A DNA stretch of 64,000 nt, from positions 3,596,001 to 3,660,000 of the forward strand of contig OZ252114.1 in assembly GCA_965248635.1 (NCBI GenBank). Reading direction: 5' to 3'. The notes beneath the pieces were generated by a model. It had not been told where the DNA came from, did no database searches, and saw only the letters and a list, made by a program, of their open reading frames with translations. The stretch comes from CBDAPI01 sp965248635. GTDB taxonomy: Bacteria > Acidobacteriota > UBA6911 > RPQK01 > CBDAPI01. Position 1 is the stretch's first letter. Each line of letters begins with the position of its first letter. The translations under genes and the position numbers were made by a program. Below, in pieces: positions 9,085 through 17,689 of the stretch.

Positions 9085-9845
9085 GCACAGGCAGCTTGAC
9101 CCGGCTTCGCGAGTGCCTTATCCAGCTCCATCTACCGGCCTTTCGGGAGCACTATGCCGCCCAGGCGGCACTGGCCACGAAGGAAAGTCTTTCCTATCCC
9201 CGGTTTCTCTTGTCGTTATCTGAGATCGAAGTGGCGGAGCGGCACGAGCGCAAAATCCAGCGCTTGCGCCGAATCTCGAAGCTTCCCTGGGAGAAAACGC
9301 TGACGGCGTTGGACCGCTCGCGCTTGCCCCAAAGCGTGGATCGCCAACTGACGGCGCTGCTGGAAGGTACTTTTTTGGATCGTGCCGAGAACGTTTTGGC
9401 TTTCGGCAACCCTGGAAGTGGCAAGACCCATCTGGTCTGTGCTCTCGGCCAGGAGTTGGTTCTGCTGGGGCGCCGGGTTTTGTTCTCTACCTGCGCCCTG
9501 CTGGTACAGCGATTACTGCGGGCCAAAATCGATCTGACCCTGGAGAAGGAGTTCAAGAAACTGGATCGCTTCGAGGCTCTCATAATCGACGACATAGGAT
9601 ACGTTCAGCAAAGCCGGGAGGAAATGGAGGTTCTTTTCACACTGCTGGCCCATCGCTACGAACGCCGCAGCATCTTGCTGACTAGCAACCTGATCTTCTC
9701 GGACTGGGAGAGGATCTTCAAGGACCCCATGACGACGGCTGCGGCCATCGACCGAGTGGTGCACCACAGTGTGATTCTAGAACTCAACGTCTCGAGCTAC
9801 CGGATGGAGAGCGCCAAGAAGAAACAGCAGGGAACCACAAAATGA
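9081..9845 (+). CDS. istB: IS21 transposition ATPase IstB
   Basis: 254 aa, DnaA/DnaC-like AAA+ protein. Walker A is GNPGSGKTHLVCALG (~residue 112) and Walker B is FEALIIDDIGYV (~165). Sensor-type residues lie in SILLTSNLIFSDWERIF, and the C-terminus YRMESAKKKQ is typical of IstB. It polymerises on DNA with ATP, selects the target and stimulates IstA. It starts inside the last codons of istA (ATGA overlap), ensuring coupled translation. No truncation is seen. Confidence 0.95.
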   Translation: MSTGSLTRLRECLIQLHLPAFREHYAAQAALATKESLSYPRFLLSLSEIEVAERHERKIQRLRRISKLPWEKTLTALDRSRLPQSVDRQLTALLEGTFLDRAENVLAFGNPGSGKTHLVCALGQELVLLGRRVLFSTCALLVQRLLRAKIDLTLEKEFKKLDRFEALIIDDIGYVQQSREEMEVLFTLLAHRYERRSILLTSNLIFSDWERIFKDPMTTAAAIDRVVHHSVILELNVSSYRMESAKKKQQGTTK

Positions 9846-10150
9846 GGAAACCGCGAGGAGGTCAAATCCGGGCAAATCGGCTGATTGGGCCCCGGGAAGT
9901 GCTTGGTGGAAGCGATAGACGAGTGTCCGCGAAGAGGACAGGTCGTACAGCGCCCTACAGAGGCCACTCAGGACCCTTGTGGATCTGGTCCACTCCCCTC
10001 GACGCCGGCGCGAGCGAGCGGGAGCTCCGTTCGGGCTACGCCCTCACTCCGTCCCCCTCGCATTCTAAGAACATCTCTCTTTTTTACAGAACGGAGGACC
10101 CGGAAAGAGTCGTCTTAGAGGACGGCTACAGCTCTTTTTTATCAATCCCT
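9846..10150. other. Non-coding right arm of the IS21 element
   Basis: About 300 bp between the istB stop and the right terminal repeats. An open frame from 9842 overlaps the istB stop but encodes a low-complexity Arg/Ser-rich peptide with no recognisable domain, so I do not call a gene. The segment contains two T-rich runs (near 10079 and 10133) that could terminate transcription. Confidence 0.4.
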
Positions 10151-10201
10151 TGTGTGGGGATTTCCAATTGTCGCTGCGGGAATTCTATTCGTCGTTGATC
10201 A
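10151..10201 (-). repeat. IS21 right end: inverted terminal repeat
   Basis: Read on the complement from 10201 this gives TGATCAACGACGAATAGAATTC and then a second degenerate copy (CGACAATTGGAAATCCCC). It mirrors the two-motif arrangement of the left end. Confidence 0.8.
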
Positions 10202-10207
10202 AGCCTG
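10202..10207. repeat. Target site duplication, right copy (AGCCTG)
   Basis: Exact repeat of 7527..7532 on the other side of the IS21 element. Confidence 0.85.
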
Positions 10208-11359
10208 GGCACAACGGATTTCATCCAATACTGGAGTGCAGCCTCTCTTCTCATAGATGGAAAAGACCCTTACAATCCCGAACTGCTGCAGGCAGTACAG
10301 CAAGACCTGGGTCGAACCCAGTCAGAACCCCTGCGAATGTGGAATCCCCCCTGGCTGCTGGTGACTCTCTTGCCCGTCCTGTGGTTCGATTTCGGCCTTT
10401 CTACAGTGCTCTGGTTGACCATCAATCTAGCCATCATCCTTTTTTCCGGCAGCTTCATCTGGCGCTTCTTTGGGGGCTCAACCGGGGCGGGCATGCTCGT
10501 TGCCTGGATTACCAGCGTTTCATTCTTCCCTTTTCTTCTGTGCTGGGGGGTGGGACAGACCAGCTGCCTGGTCCTGCTCGGGGTTGTTCTTTTCCTGCGG
10601 TCTGACCGGATCGGGAATCCTTGGCTGGGTGCCGCCGGATTGATTCTGGTTTCCTGCAAGCCGCAGAATGTCTACCTTTTTTGTCTGGTCGTCGCGGTGT
10701 CGGTGCTGCGAGAGAGGAATTGGAAGCTGCCGGCTGCCTCCTTCGTTCTGCTGAGTGTGGCTGCCGGCACTCTGGCTCTGCTCCGCCCCCCCTGGGTGGC
10801 CGATTACCTGGGGGCACTCGAGCAACCTCCCCTGTACTGGGCCACCCCAACCGTGGGCGGGATCCTGAGGGAGTACTTCTCGATTCAGTCCTCGGCAGTT
10901 CAGTACCTGCCCCCGCTGGTGACCGGCGGCGCGACGCTGCTCTTGATCTCCAGACAGGCGAAGATTGTGTGGCGATCAAACATCAGCCTGATCCTGCTGG
11001 TATCATCGCTCAGCTCTCCCTTTGGATGGAGCTACGATCAGGTCCTTTTCTTGTTTCCCTGCCTGGAGAGTATCCTTCGGGTTCTTGCCCCAGTGCAGAT
11101 AGCCCCGGGGCGCCGAGTATTGACGATTCTCATTGTTTTCGGATATTCGGGGTCACTGTTCGTATTCAACTTGCTTGGAATCAATGAGGTTCATCGCTTT
11201 TGGCTGAACCTTCTTCCCCTGCTTGCCTTCTTCCTTTCTGGGCGGTCCAGAGAAACTTCTCTGCCCAAAGACCACCAGGAGAGCTCCCAGGAGACCACCC
11301 ATGAGATTACGCACACAGATCCACGCTCTACTCGTAGTAGTCGAGACCAAGGTGGGTGA
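10208..11359 (+). pseudogene. 3' fragment of fourth GT87-like gene (separated by IS21)
   Basis: 384 codons in frame with the 7416-7532 fragment once the IS is removed. It begins GTTDFIQYWSAASLLIDGKDPYN, the conserved acidic loop of GT87 proteins, then MWNPPWLLVTLL (Y/N-P-P motif) and about nine further hydrophobic helices, including FGWSYDQVLFLFPCLESIL. An internal ATG at 10337 opens a 340-aa frame. That frame lacks the catalytic loop, so any product made from it should be inactive. The hydrophilic C-terminus overlaps the 3' end of the convergent inositol-phosphate synthase gene by 32 bp. Confidence 0.8.
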
Positions 11360-12644
11360 TCTGCTCCGCGCCCTGGAGGTACCTGAGTGTGTTCTTGAGC
11401 TTCATCAGCTGGATAAAGAGGTCGTGCTCCGGATACAACGTGGGCAGGGTCATCGGACTCTTGAAGTAGAAAGAGAGCCACTCCTGAATCCCGGACATTC
11501 CTGCACGCCGGGCCAGGTCGAGAAAAAGCGCAAGATCGAGCACCAGGGGAGCCGCCAGGATGCTGTCGCGACACAGGAAGTTGATCTTGATCTGCATGTC
11601 ATAACCAAGCCAGCCAGAGATGTCCAGATTGTCCCAGCCCTCCTTGTTGTCACCGCGGGGAGGGTAGTAATTGATCCGTACCTTGTGACAGAAATCCTTA
11701 TACAGATCCGGATACACATCGGGCTGAAGAATGTAGTCCAGGACACCCAGCTTGCTCTCTTCCTTCGTCTTGAAGGACTCGGGATCATCCAGGACCTCTC
11801 CGTCCCGATTGCCCAGAATGTTGGTTGAGAACCAACCCGAGAGACCCAGAGTTCGGGCCTTGAGACCAGGCGCGATGATGGTTTTCATCAGGGTCTGACC
11901 GGTCTTGAAATCCTTGCCGGCCAGAGGCACCTGGTTCTGCTCCGCCAGCTCCTGCATAGCGGCTATGTCCACTGTGAGGTTGGGAGCTCCATTCGCGAAG
12001 GGAATCCCCATTTTGAGGGCTGCGTACGAATAAACCATGCTGGAAGGAATGTGCTTGTGGTTGGAGCGAAGCCCCTCTTCCAGCCGGGAGAGGCTGGAGT
12101 GCACGTCGGTGGGTGAGATGTAGATTTCGGTACTTCCACACCAGATCATGACACAACGCGCAATCCCATGCCGCTGCTGGAACTCTCGAATGTCCTCCAT
12201 GACTTGTTCAGCCAGTTCCAGCTTATTCGAGGCCTGCTTGAGGAACGAGCCATCCAGCCTCTTGACATAATGACGGTCGAATACAGCCTTCATCGGCCGT
12301 ATCGCCCGCAATTCTGGCTCCAGGTTGCCGAGCAGTTCCTTACGGAGCACGCCGGCCTTGGTGGCTGCTTCGAAACAGTCCTCTTCAAAGATGTCCCAGC
12401 ATCCGAAGACCAGATCGTCAATTCCGGCCAGGGGGACAAAATCGCGGATCTTGGGGACACGCGCCTCGGTTCTCTTTCCGAGGCGGATGGTGCCGCACTG
12501 AGTCAAAGCGCCAATGGGCTTACCCAGCCCTCTCTTGATCGCCTCGACTCCGGCGATGAATGTTGTACTTACAGCTCCCAGCCCAACCAGCAGCACTCCT
12601 AGTTTCCCTTCCGGTTCTTTCATTTCCACGGCTCTCTGTGTCAT
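11328..12644 (-). CDS. ino1: Myo-inositol-1-phosphate synthase (Ino1)
   Basis: 438 aa. It converts glucose-6-phosphate to L-myo-inositol-1-phosphate (1D-myo-inositol-3-phosphate) with NAD, the committed step to inositol lipids or inositol osmolytes. The N-terminal Rossmann segment is LGVLLVGLGAVSTTFIAGVE. Signature regions are NGAPNLTVDI, LAGKDFKTGQT with catalytic lysines, GWFSTNILGNRDG and SFKTKEESKLGVLD. RBS GGGAG lies 4-8 nt before ATG 12644. It begins 10 bp after glyS ends, so it is probably co-transcribed. It converges on the GT87 cluster, which is notable because characterised GT87 enzymes glycosylate phosphatidylinositol lipids. No organism-specific role can be deduced. Confidence 0.92.
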   Translation of the reverse strand: MTQRAVEMKEPEGKLGVLLVGLGAVSTTFIAGVEAIKRGLGKPIGALTQCGTIRLGKRTEARVPKIRDFVPLAGIDDLVFGCWDIFEEDCFEAATKAGVLRKELLGNLEPELRAIRPMKAVFDRHYVKRLDGSFLKQASNKLELAEQVMEDIREFQQRHGIARCVMIWCGSTEIYISPTDVHSSLSRLEEGLRSNHKHIPSSMVYSYAALKMGIPFANGAPNLTVDIAAMQELAEQNQVPLAGKDFKTGQTLMKTIIAPGLKARTLGLSGWFSTNILGNRDGEVLDDPESFKTKEESKLGVLDYILQPDVYPDLYKDFCHKVRINYYPPRGDNKEGWDNLDISGWLGYDMQIKINFLCRDSILAAPLVLDLALFLDLARRAGMSGIQEWLSFYFKSPMTLPTLYPEHDLFIQLMKLKNTLRYLQGAEQITHLGLDYYE

Positions 12645-12654
12645 TGCACTCCCA

Positions 12655-14697
12655 TTATCCTTTTTTCACGATTTGTGAGATGTCTGCTACCTGCAGGAAC
12701 ATCTCCGAAATCTGGTGAAGCAAGCCCAGCCGGTTGCACCTGAGCTGCTGATCTTCGGCCAGGACCATGACCTCATCAAAGAAGCGGTCCACGGGTCCGC
12801 TCAGGGTAGCCATCAAAGCCAGCACATCTCGATACTCACCTGACGCCAGGGGTCCCGGCAAATGCGATTGCAGATCCGAGAACGCACTGAACAGGTTCTG
12901 CTCTGCACTCTCAACCAGCAGGGACTCGTCGACGCCTCCGTCATTTTCCCTGGTGCTGAGTATGTTTCGAATGCGTTTGAAGGCAACAGCCAGGGCCCCG
13001 AATTCAGGCTCTTCCCGGATTTCCTGAAGGGCTCTAGCCCGGCGGCGAGAGTCGACTACACTGCTCATCCCCGCTTCCATCACGGCGTTGAGCACATCAT
13101 ACTGAATCCCCTGGCCCTCCAGGATCCGGCGCAGGCGCCTCTCCAGGAAGACCTTGATCTCACCTCGCAGCTCGACCGAGTCTGTTTCCAGTCCCACGCA
13201 TCCGAAACCCAGCAGATCATCGATCTCCCAGTCCAAACCGTGGTCCAGGAGTATCTTGATCAACCCCTGGGCCTGCCGTCTCAGACCAAAGGGATCGCTC
13301 GAACCCCGGGGTCGAATCCCGATACTGAAGCATCCGGCAATCGTGTCGAGCCTGTCAGCGATGGAAAGGAGAGCGCCATTTCGTGTGGTCGGTGAAGAAT
13401 CGTCCAGAGAAATGGGCTGGTAATGCTCATAGATCGCCTTCCAGACGTCCTCCGGATACCCTTCTTCTCGGGAGTAAAGGCCTCCCATCACTCCCTGTAG
13501 CTCACTAATTTCAAACACGGTTTCTGTGGTCAGGTCAGTCTTGCACAGCAGCGCAGCCTGGTCGAGAGTCTGGTTGTCAGGACTGAGCCGCCGACAGATC
13601 TTCTGGAGACGCCTGGTCTTGTCCAGGTAACTCCCCAGTTCCTGCTGAAAAGTGACCCTGGCGAGGCTCTCCACACGCTTTTCCAATTTCGTTCTTCGAT
13701 CCGATTCCCAGAAAAAGACAGCGTCCTCCAGGCGGGCACGGAGAACACGCTCGTGCCCGGTCCGGATCCGTCCGTCCGGGTCGCCTGCAGCGTTGGTGAT
13801 TGTCACAAAGAAGGGCTGGAGTTCTTGGGAGTCTCCAATCACGGCGAAGTACTTCTGGTGATGCCTCATGACCGTCACCAGAATCTCCCGGGGAAGTTTG
13901 AGAAACGAACTCTCGAACCGGCCCAGAACAGCCGTTGGATGTTCGTTCAGGAAGCAGGTCAGCTCCAGTAGCTCTGGATCATCTACAACCGTGCATCCAC
14001 CGGGCGTCACCTCGGCCAGTTCCATCCCGATCTTGGTGCGGCGTTCCCCGGCGTCCACGAGCACGAAATTCTCTCGCAGCAACTCTACATAGCGATCCGG
14101 AGAGGGGATCTCGACTTCCGGTGCCCCCAGGAACCGGTGTCCACTGGAACGGCGGTTGGACCGGATCCCCTCAAACTCGAAGTCCACGATTTCTTCGTTC
14201 CACAGAGCCACCAGCCATCGGATGGGGCGGACAAAGCGAAAACGGCTCTCACGCCAGTACATGTTCCGGGACCAGGCGATCTGAGCAATCACCCCTCCCA
14301 GCCCGGACGCCAGAACTGCGGACAGGGGAGACCCGGGCTTGACCTGCTGAAAACCCAGATACCTCCCCTTCTCGGTTTCAATCGTTTCCAGCTGATCGGC
14401 GAGGATCCCATGTTGGCGTGCGAACCCCTCCCCAGCCCTGGTCAACTCGCCGCTGGGGCCACGGGCTACGCTCTCAGGGGGACCGATGATGGTGGACTGC
14501 TGGTCGGGCTGGTTGTCGGGGAGATCTTCGGCCAGCAGAGACAGTCTGCGAGGAGAGCTGTAGAGGTGGATCCTTTGGGCTTGCAGGGAGGACTCGCTCA
14601 GAAGCCCCCGGAATTCATCTTCCAGCTGATTCAGGGCCGGCTCAATCATCTTAGCCGGGATTTCCTCGGTCCCCAGCTCAAACAGAAACTTGTTCAT
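12655..14697 (-). CDS. glyS: Glycine--tRNA ligase beta subunit
   Basis: 680 aa, the normal length for the bacterial beta chain. It starts MNKFLFELGTEEIPAKMIEPAL, the conserved N-terminus. HD-like motifs and the C-terminal DALR-like anticodon-binding region (FFDEVMVLAEDQQLRCNRLGLL) are intact. It acts in an alpha2beta2 complex with GlyQ to charge tRNA-Gly. It overlaps the glyQ 3' end by 20 bp, indicating translational coupling. The separate alpha/beta form is typical of many Gram-negative phyla. Confidence 0.96.
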   Translation of the reverse strand: MNKFLFELGTEEIPAKMIEPALNQLEDEFRGLLSESSLQAQRIHLYSSPRRLSLLAEDLPDNQPDQQSTIIGPPESVARGPSGELTRAGEGFARQHGILADQLETIETEKGRYLGFQQVKPGSPLSAVLASGLGGVIAQIAWSRNMYWRESRFRFVRPIRWLVALWNEEIVDFEFEGIRSNRRSSGHRFLGAPEVEIPSPDRYVELLRENFVLVDAGERRTKIGMELAEVTPGGCTVVDDPELLELTCFLNEHPTAVLGRFESSFLKLPREILVTVMRHHQKYFAVIGDSQELQPFFVTITNAAGDPDGRIRTGHERVLRARLEDAVFFWESDRRTKLEKRVESLARVTFQQELGSYLDKTRRLQKICRRLSPDNQTLDQAALLCKTDLTTETVFEISELQGVMGGLYSREEGYPEDVWKAIYEHYQPISLDDSSPTTRNGALLSIADRLDTIAGCFSIGIRPRGSSDPFGLRRQAQGLIKILLDHGLDWEIDDLLGFGCVGLETDSVELRGEIKVFLERRLRRILEGQGIQYDVLNAVMEAGMSSVVDSRRRARALQEIREEPEFGALAVAFKRIRNILSTRENDGGVDESLLVESAEQNLFSAFSDLQSHLPGPLASGEYRDVLALMATLSGPVDRFFDEVMVLAEDQQLRCNRLGLLHQISEMFLQVADISQIVKKG

Positions 14698-15532
14698 CGA
14701 TCTTCACATATCGCTCGGCTACGCCTACCGCCAAGCGTCGTACTTTGGCAATGAGTTCCACTCGTTGAGTCAGACTGATCGCCCCGCGGCTGTCAAGCAG
14801 ATTAAAAGTGTGAGAGCACTTCAGACAATAGTCATAGGCGGGAAGGGCGCAGTTCTCGCCGAGTGCCCTTTGACACTCCTGCTCGTAAAGGTCAAAGAGC
14901 TGAAAAAGCGTTTTGCTGTCCGCAACCTCAAAGCTGTACTTGGAGAATTCAAATTCCTCTCTCCTTCTCAGGCTGCCGTAGCTGTGGTCCCCGTTCCATT
15001 CCAGATCGAAAAAACTGTCCTGATCATTCAGAGAAGCCGCAATCCGTTCCAGGCCGTAAGTGATTTCGGCGGAAATCGGCATCAGATCCTGGCCACCGGC
15101 CTGTTGAAAGTAGGTGAATTGCGTGATTTCGAGTCCGTCCAGAAGCACCTGCCACCCAATTCCCCAGGCGCCCAGGGTCGGGCTTTCCCAGTTGTCCTCC
15201 TCAAACCGAAGATCATGCTTCTCCAGCTCGACTCCCAGGTGTCTCAGACTCTCCAGATAAAGATTCTGCACGTCCGATGGTGATGGTTTGAGGATGACTT
15301 GAAGCTGATGGTGCTTGTAAACGCGGTTGGGATTCTCAGCATATCGGCCATCGGCCGGCCTCCGGGAGGGTTGCACATAGGCCACCTTGTAGGGCTCCGG
15401 TCCAAGTACCCTCAGAAAGGTTTCCGGATGCATTGTCCCAGCGCCCACTTCGAGGTCGTAGGGCTGTTGGATCACGCATCCCTGGTCCATCCAGAACTCC
15501 AGGAGTCGATGAATGAGGCGTTGAAATGTCAT
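14678..15532 (-). CDS. glyQ: Glycine--tRNA ligase alpha subunit
   Basis: 284 aa, starting MTFQRLIHRLLEFWMDQGCV. It contains PYDLEVGAGTMHPETFLRVLGPEP and YVQPSRRPADGRYAENPNR (class II motifs), WQVLLDGLEITQFTYFQQ and a C-terminal SRGAISLTQRVELIAKVR. This is the catalytic class II core making glycyl-adenylate. It is first of the glyQ-glyS-ino1 run. Length and motifs are normal. Confidence 0.96.
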   Translation of the reverse strand: MTFQRLIHRLLEFWMDQGCVIQQPYDLEVGAGTMHPETFLRVLGPEPYKVAYVQPSRRPADGRYAENPNRVYKHHQLQVILKPSPSDVQNLYLESLRHLGVELEKHDLRFEEDNWESPTLGAWGIGWQVLLDGLEITQFTYFQQAGGQDLMPISAEITYGLERIAASLNDQDSFFDLEWNGDHSYGSLRRREEFEFSKYSFEVADSKTLFQLFDLYEQECQRALGENCALPAYDYCLKCSHTFNLLDSRGAISLTQRVELIAKVRRLAVGVAERYVKIDEQVSV

Positions 15533-15614
15533 TGTTCTCTCATCGGGTCAGGAGTTTGGAAGTGGTTTGAAGAGCCGGAAGATTAACCTTGCAGGAAGTA
15601 CTAGAACTAGTGGA

Positions 15615-16259
15615 CTAGAGAAGCTCCTTTAGCATTCTTGAACTTTTCAGTTTCTTTTCCAGGTGAGATTCTATCAGCTCCTCGGAAAGCCTTCCTAGCC
15701 TTTTCAATTCTCCTTCGGTGAACTCATCGCTCGCCAGTTCACGGGGGTGTCTTCCCATAAACCGGATGCTTCTAGAGGCCAGCTCTTGGGGCAGCCTGGA
15801 GGCCAGATCGGGCAGAATTCCCTCCAATCTCAGCAGCCACAATTCAAAGTAGCGGGCCAACTGAGCTACCGGAACAGATGCCAGAGACTCCAGTACGGCC
15901 AGGGTCAGACGAAAGACCTCCTCGACGGCTTCTCCTTCGTGAGTGAACTCCTGCAGCAACTCCGCGAAATAAGCGAAGTGGAGTTTCGCCTGCCAGTCCA
16001 GTTCATAAGCAGGAAAGGCCTTAACGATCTCGAGATCAAGAAGCACCGCCAATTCCTGGCCTTCCTTGTGAGAATACTTGAGTTGGGCGTGGGTCAGCGG
16101 CTCGAGACCGCTACCGAATCTGCTTTTCCTGCCGCTCCGGGCCCGGTAGGCGATGCTCCTCAACTGACCCGACTCACGGGTCAGGAAAACGACGATCAGA
16201 TGCGACTCCGAATAGGGATAGGTTCGGAGAGTCAGCGCTTCGCTCTGCTGATGGCTCAT
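15615..16259 (-). CDS. recO: DNA repair protein RecO
   Basis: 214 aa, slightly short for RecO. An N-terminal OB fold (residues ~1-80) begins with TLRTYPYSESHLIVVFLTRESG; KYSHKEGQELAVLLDLEIVKAFP follows. The rest is helical and lacks the four-cysteine zinc knuckle found in many RecO proteins. RecO anneals SSB-coated DNA and loads RecA with RecR/RecF. Its ATG overlaps the mgtE stop by 4 bp. Confidence 0.88.
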   Translation of the reverse strand: MSHQQSEALTLRTYPYSESHLIVVFLTRESGQLRSIAYRARSGRKSRFGSGLEPLTHAQLKYSHKEGQELAVLLDLEIVKAFPAYELDWQAKLHFAYFAELLQEFTHEGEAVEEVFRLTLAVLESLASVPVAQLARYFELWLLRLEGILPDLASRLPQELASRSIRFMGRHPRELASDEFTEGELKRLGRLSEELIESHLEKKLKSSRMLKELL

Positions 16260-17626
16260 CGGGTTCCCAGCGCACCCAGAAAAAAAGTCGCCAGGCCCAG
16301 AAAAGAGAAGAAGCTGATGACATCCGTCAGAGTGTGCAGGAAGATACCGGAGGCAACCGCCGGGTCAATGTTCAGGCGGTTCAGGAGCAGCGGGATCAGG
16401 GTGCCCAGGATTCCGGCCAGCAGGATCGTACAGACCATGGCACAGGCCAGGGCGAGGCCGACCGAAAGGTTCCTGTCCGCCCAAATATAGCCAACACCTC
16501 CTGCCAGTACACCCAGGGCGATGCCATTGGAGATACCCACCAGCAGCTCTTTGGTGAACACATCTCTCATGTTCTTCCAGCCGACTTCACCCAGAGCCAG
16601 GCTTCTGACCATCAAGGTGAGAGCCTGTGTTCCGGAGTTTCCACCCATCCCGGCAACGACCGGCAGAAAAATGGCCAGCATGGGCAAATCGGCGATGGTG
16701 TCTTCGTAAATGTAAACAACCGTAGCAGCCATCAAGGCCAGCACCAGATTGAGTCCCAGCCAGGGAAGCCTCTTCTGGATCGAACTTCTGGCCGTGCTGC
16801 GCACAGTGTCGTCGGCTTCGACGCCAGCCAGGTGAAGGATGTCCTCGGTGGCCTCCTCCTTGATGACGTCGATGACGTCGTCAACCGTAATCACTCCTAC
16901 CAGTTTGTTCTCTCGGTCGACCACCGGAACGGCCAGCAGATCGTACAGGGCCACCTGATTGGCTACCTCTTCCTGATCCGTGTCCGTGGCCACGGAAATC
17001 ACGTCGCTCGACATGATCTTCTTGAGTGGAGTGCTGGGTAAAACCGTCAGCAACTGGCGCAGAGAAATGACCCCCACCAGGTGGCTCCGGTCATCCACAA
17101 CGTACAGGTAGAAGACCATCTCAAACTCGTCCGCCTTTTGGAGAGTGTGGATAGCCTCACTCACGGTGACTTCTTCCCCGAGGGCAAAGACGTTTGGGGT
17201 CATGATCCGACCGGCCGTCTCCTTCTGGTAGCGGAGAAGACCCTGGACCTGGACTGATTCCTCCAGCCGCATGGCGTCCAGAACCTGCTGGGCGAGCTTC
17301 TCCGGCAGAGCCGAAACAAATGCAGCCCGATCGTCTGTTTCAAGTTCTTGAAGCAGGCGTGAGATTTCCGTGCTGGAAAGGGCGGTCAACAGAGCAATGC
17401 CGCGCTCCAGGCCAAGGTCCGCCAGGGCCTCTGCAGCCAGTTCCCGGTTTTCTTTCACGAGCAGCGAGAAGATGCGGAGTTGATCGCGATCATTCAGCTC
17501 CTGGATGATCTGGGAAATGTCGCCGGGACGGAGCTTTTGAACAAGGCGGGCTGCATGCCCCTGAGCACCGCGCCGAAGCAGCTTCCTGACAGAGCTGGCC
17601 ATGACCCTCACCTTCTCGACGTGCAT
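16256..17626 (-). CDS. mgtE: Magnesium transporter MgtE
   Basis: 456 aa. Cytosolic N domain of helical repeats (~1-135) ends in DRAAFVSALPEKLAQQVLDAM. Two CBS domains follow (~140-265: MTPNVFALGEEVTVSEAI and VPVVDRENKLVGVITVDDVIDVI), then five C-terminal membrane helices with PMLAIFLPVVAGMGGNSGTQ and the DPAVASGIFLHTLTDVISF pore helix. It forms a Mg2+-gated channel, the CBS/N domains sensing cytosolic Mg2+. It sits immediately upstream of recO with a 4-bp overlap. No M-box riboswitch is visible in the 63-bp leader. Confidence 0.95.
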   Translation of the reverse strand: MHVEKVRVMASSVRKLLRRGAQGHAARLVQKLRPGDISQIIQELNDRDQLRIFSLLVKENRELAAEALADLGLERGIALLTALSSTEISRLLQELETDDRAAFVSALPEKLAQQVLDAMRLEESVQVQGLLRYQKETAGRIMTPNVFALGEEVTVSEAIHTLQKADEFEMVFYLYVVDDRSHLVGVISLRQLLTVLPSTPLKKIMSSDVISVATDTDQEEVANQVALYDLLAVPVVDRENKLVGVITVDDVIDVIKEEATEDILHLAGVEADDTVRSTARSSIQKRLPWLGLNLVLALMAATVVYIYEDTIADLPMLAIFLPVVAGMGGNSGTQALTLMVRSLALGEVGWKNMRDVFTKELLVGISNGIALGVLAGGVGYIWADRNLSVGLALACAMVCTILLAGILGTLIPLLLNRLNIDPAVASGIFLHTLTDVISFFSFLGLATFFLGALGTR

Positions 17627-17689
17627 CTCGAACTCCGTGGAAAGCCGTCTACTCTACCAGAAACAGAAGCCGGCTGACTAACCCGGATT

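Larger units (their letters stand above)
7533..10201 (+). mobile_element. Complete IS21-family insertion sequence (2669 bp)
   Basis: The element carries istA and istB overlapping by 4 bp, the family hallmark. The termini are inverted: the left end reads TGAT-N3-CGAC-N3-TAGAATTC, and the right end read on the complement gives the same pattern. The ends therefore start with TG and finish with CA as expected. Flanks carry a 6-bp direct duplication (AGCCTG). Subterminal copies of a ~19-bp motif lie inside each end. The insertion is in the forward direction inside a GT87-like gene. Intact genes, clean ends and a perfect duplication suggest a recent, possibly active insertion. Confidence 0.92.

Noticed and set aside
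9842..10198. ORF overlapping the istB stop as a third IS21 gene
   Set aside because: Low-complexity peptide running into the terminal inverted repeat; IS21 elements normally have only istA and istB.
17627..17689. Mg2+ riboswitch before mgtE
   Set aside because: The leader is only 63 bp to the pssA end, too short for an M-box, and shows no matching fold.
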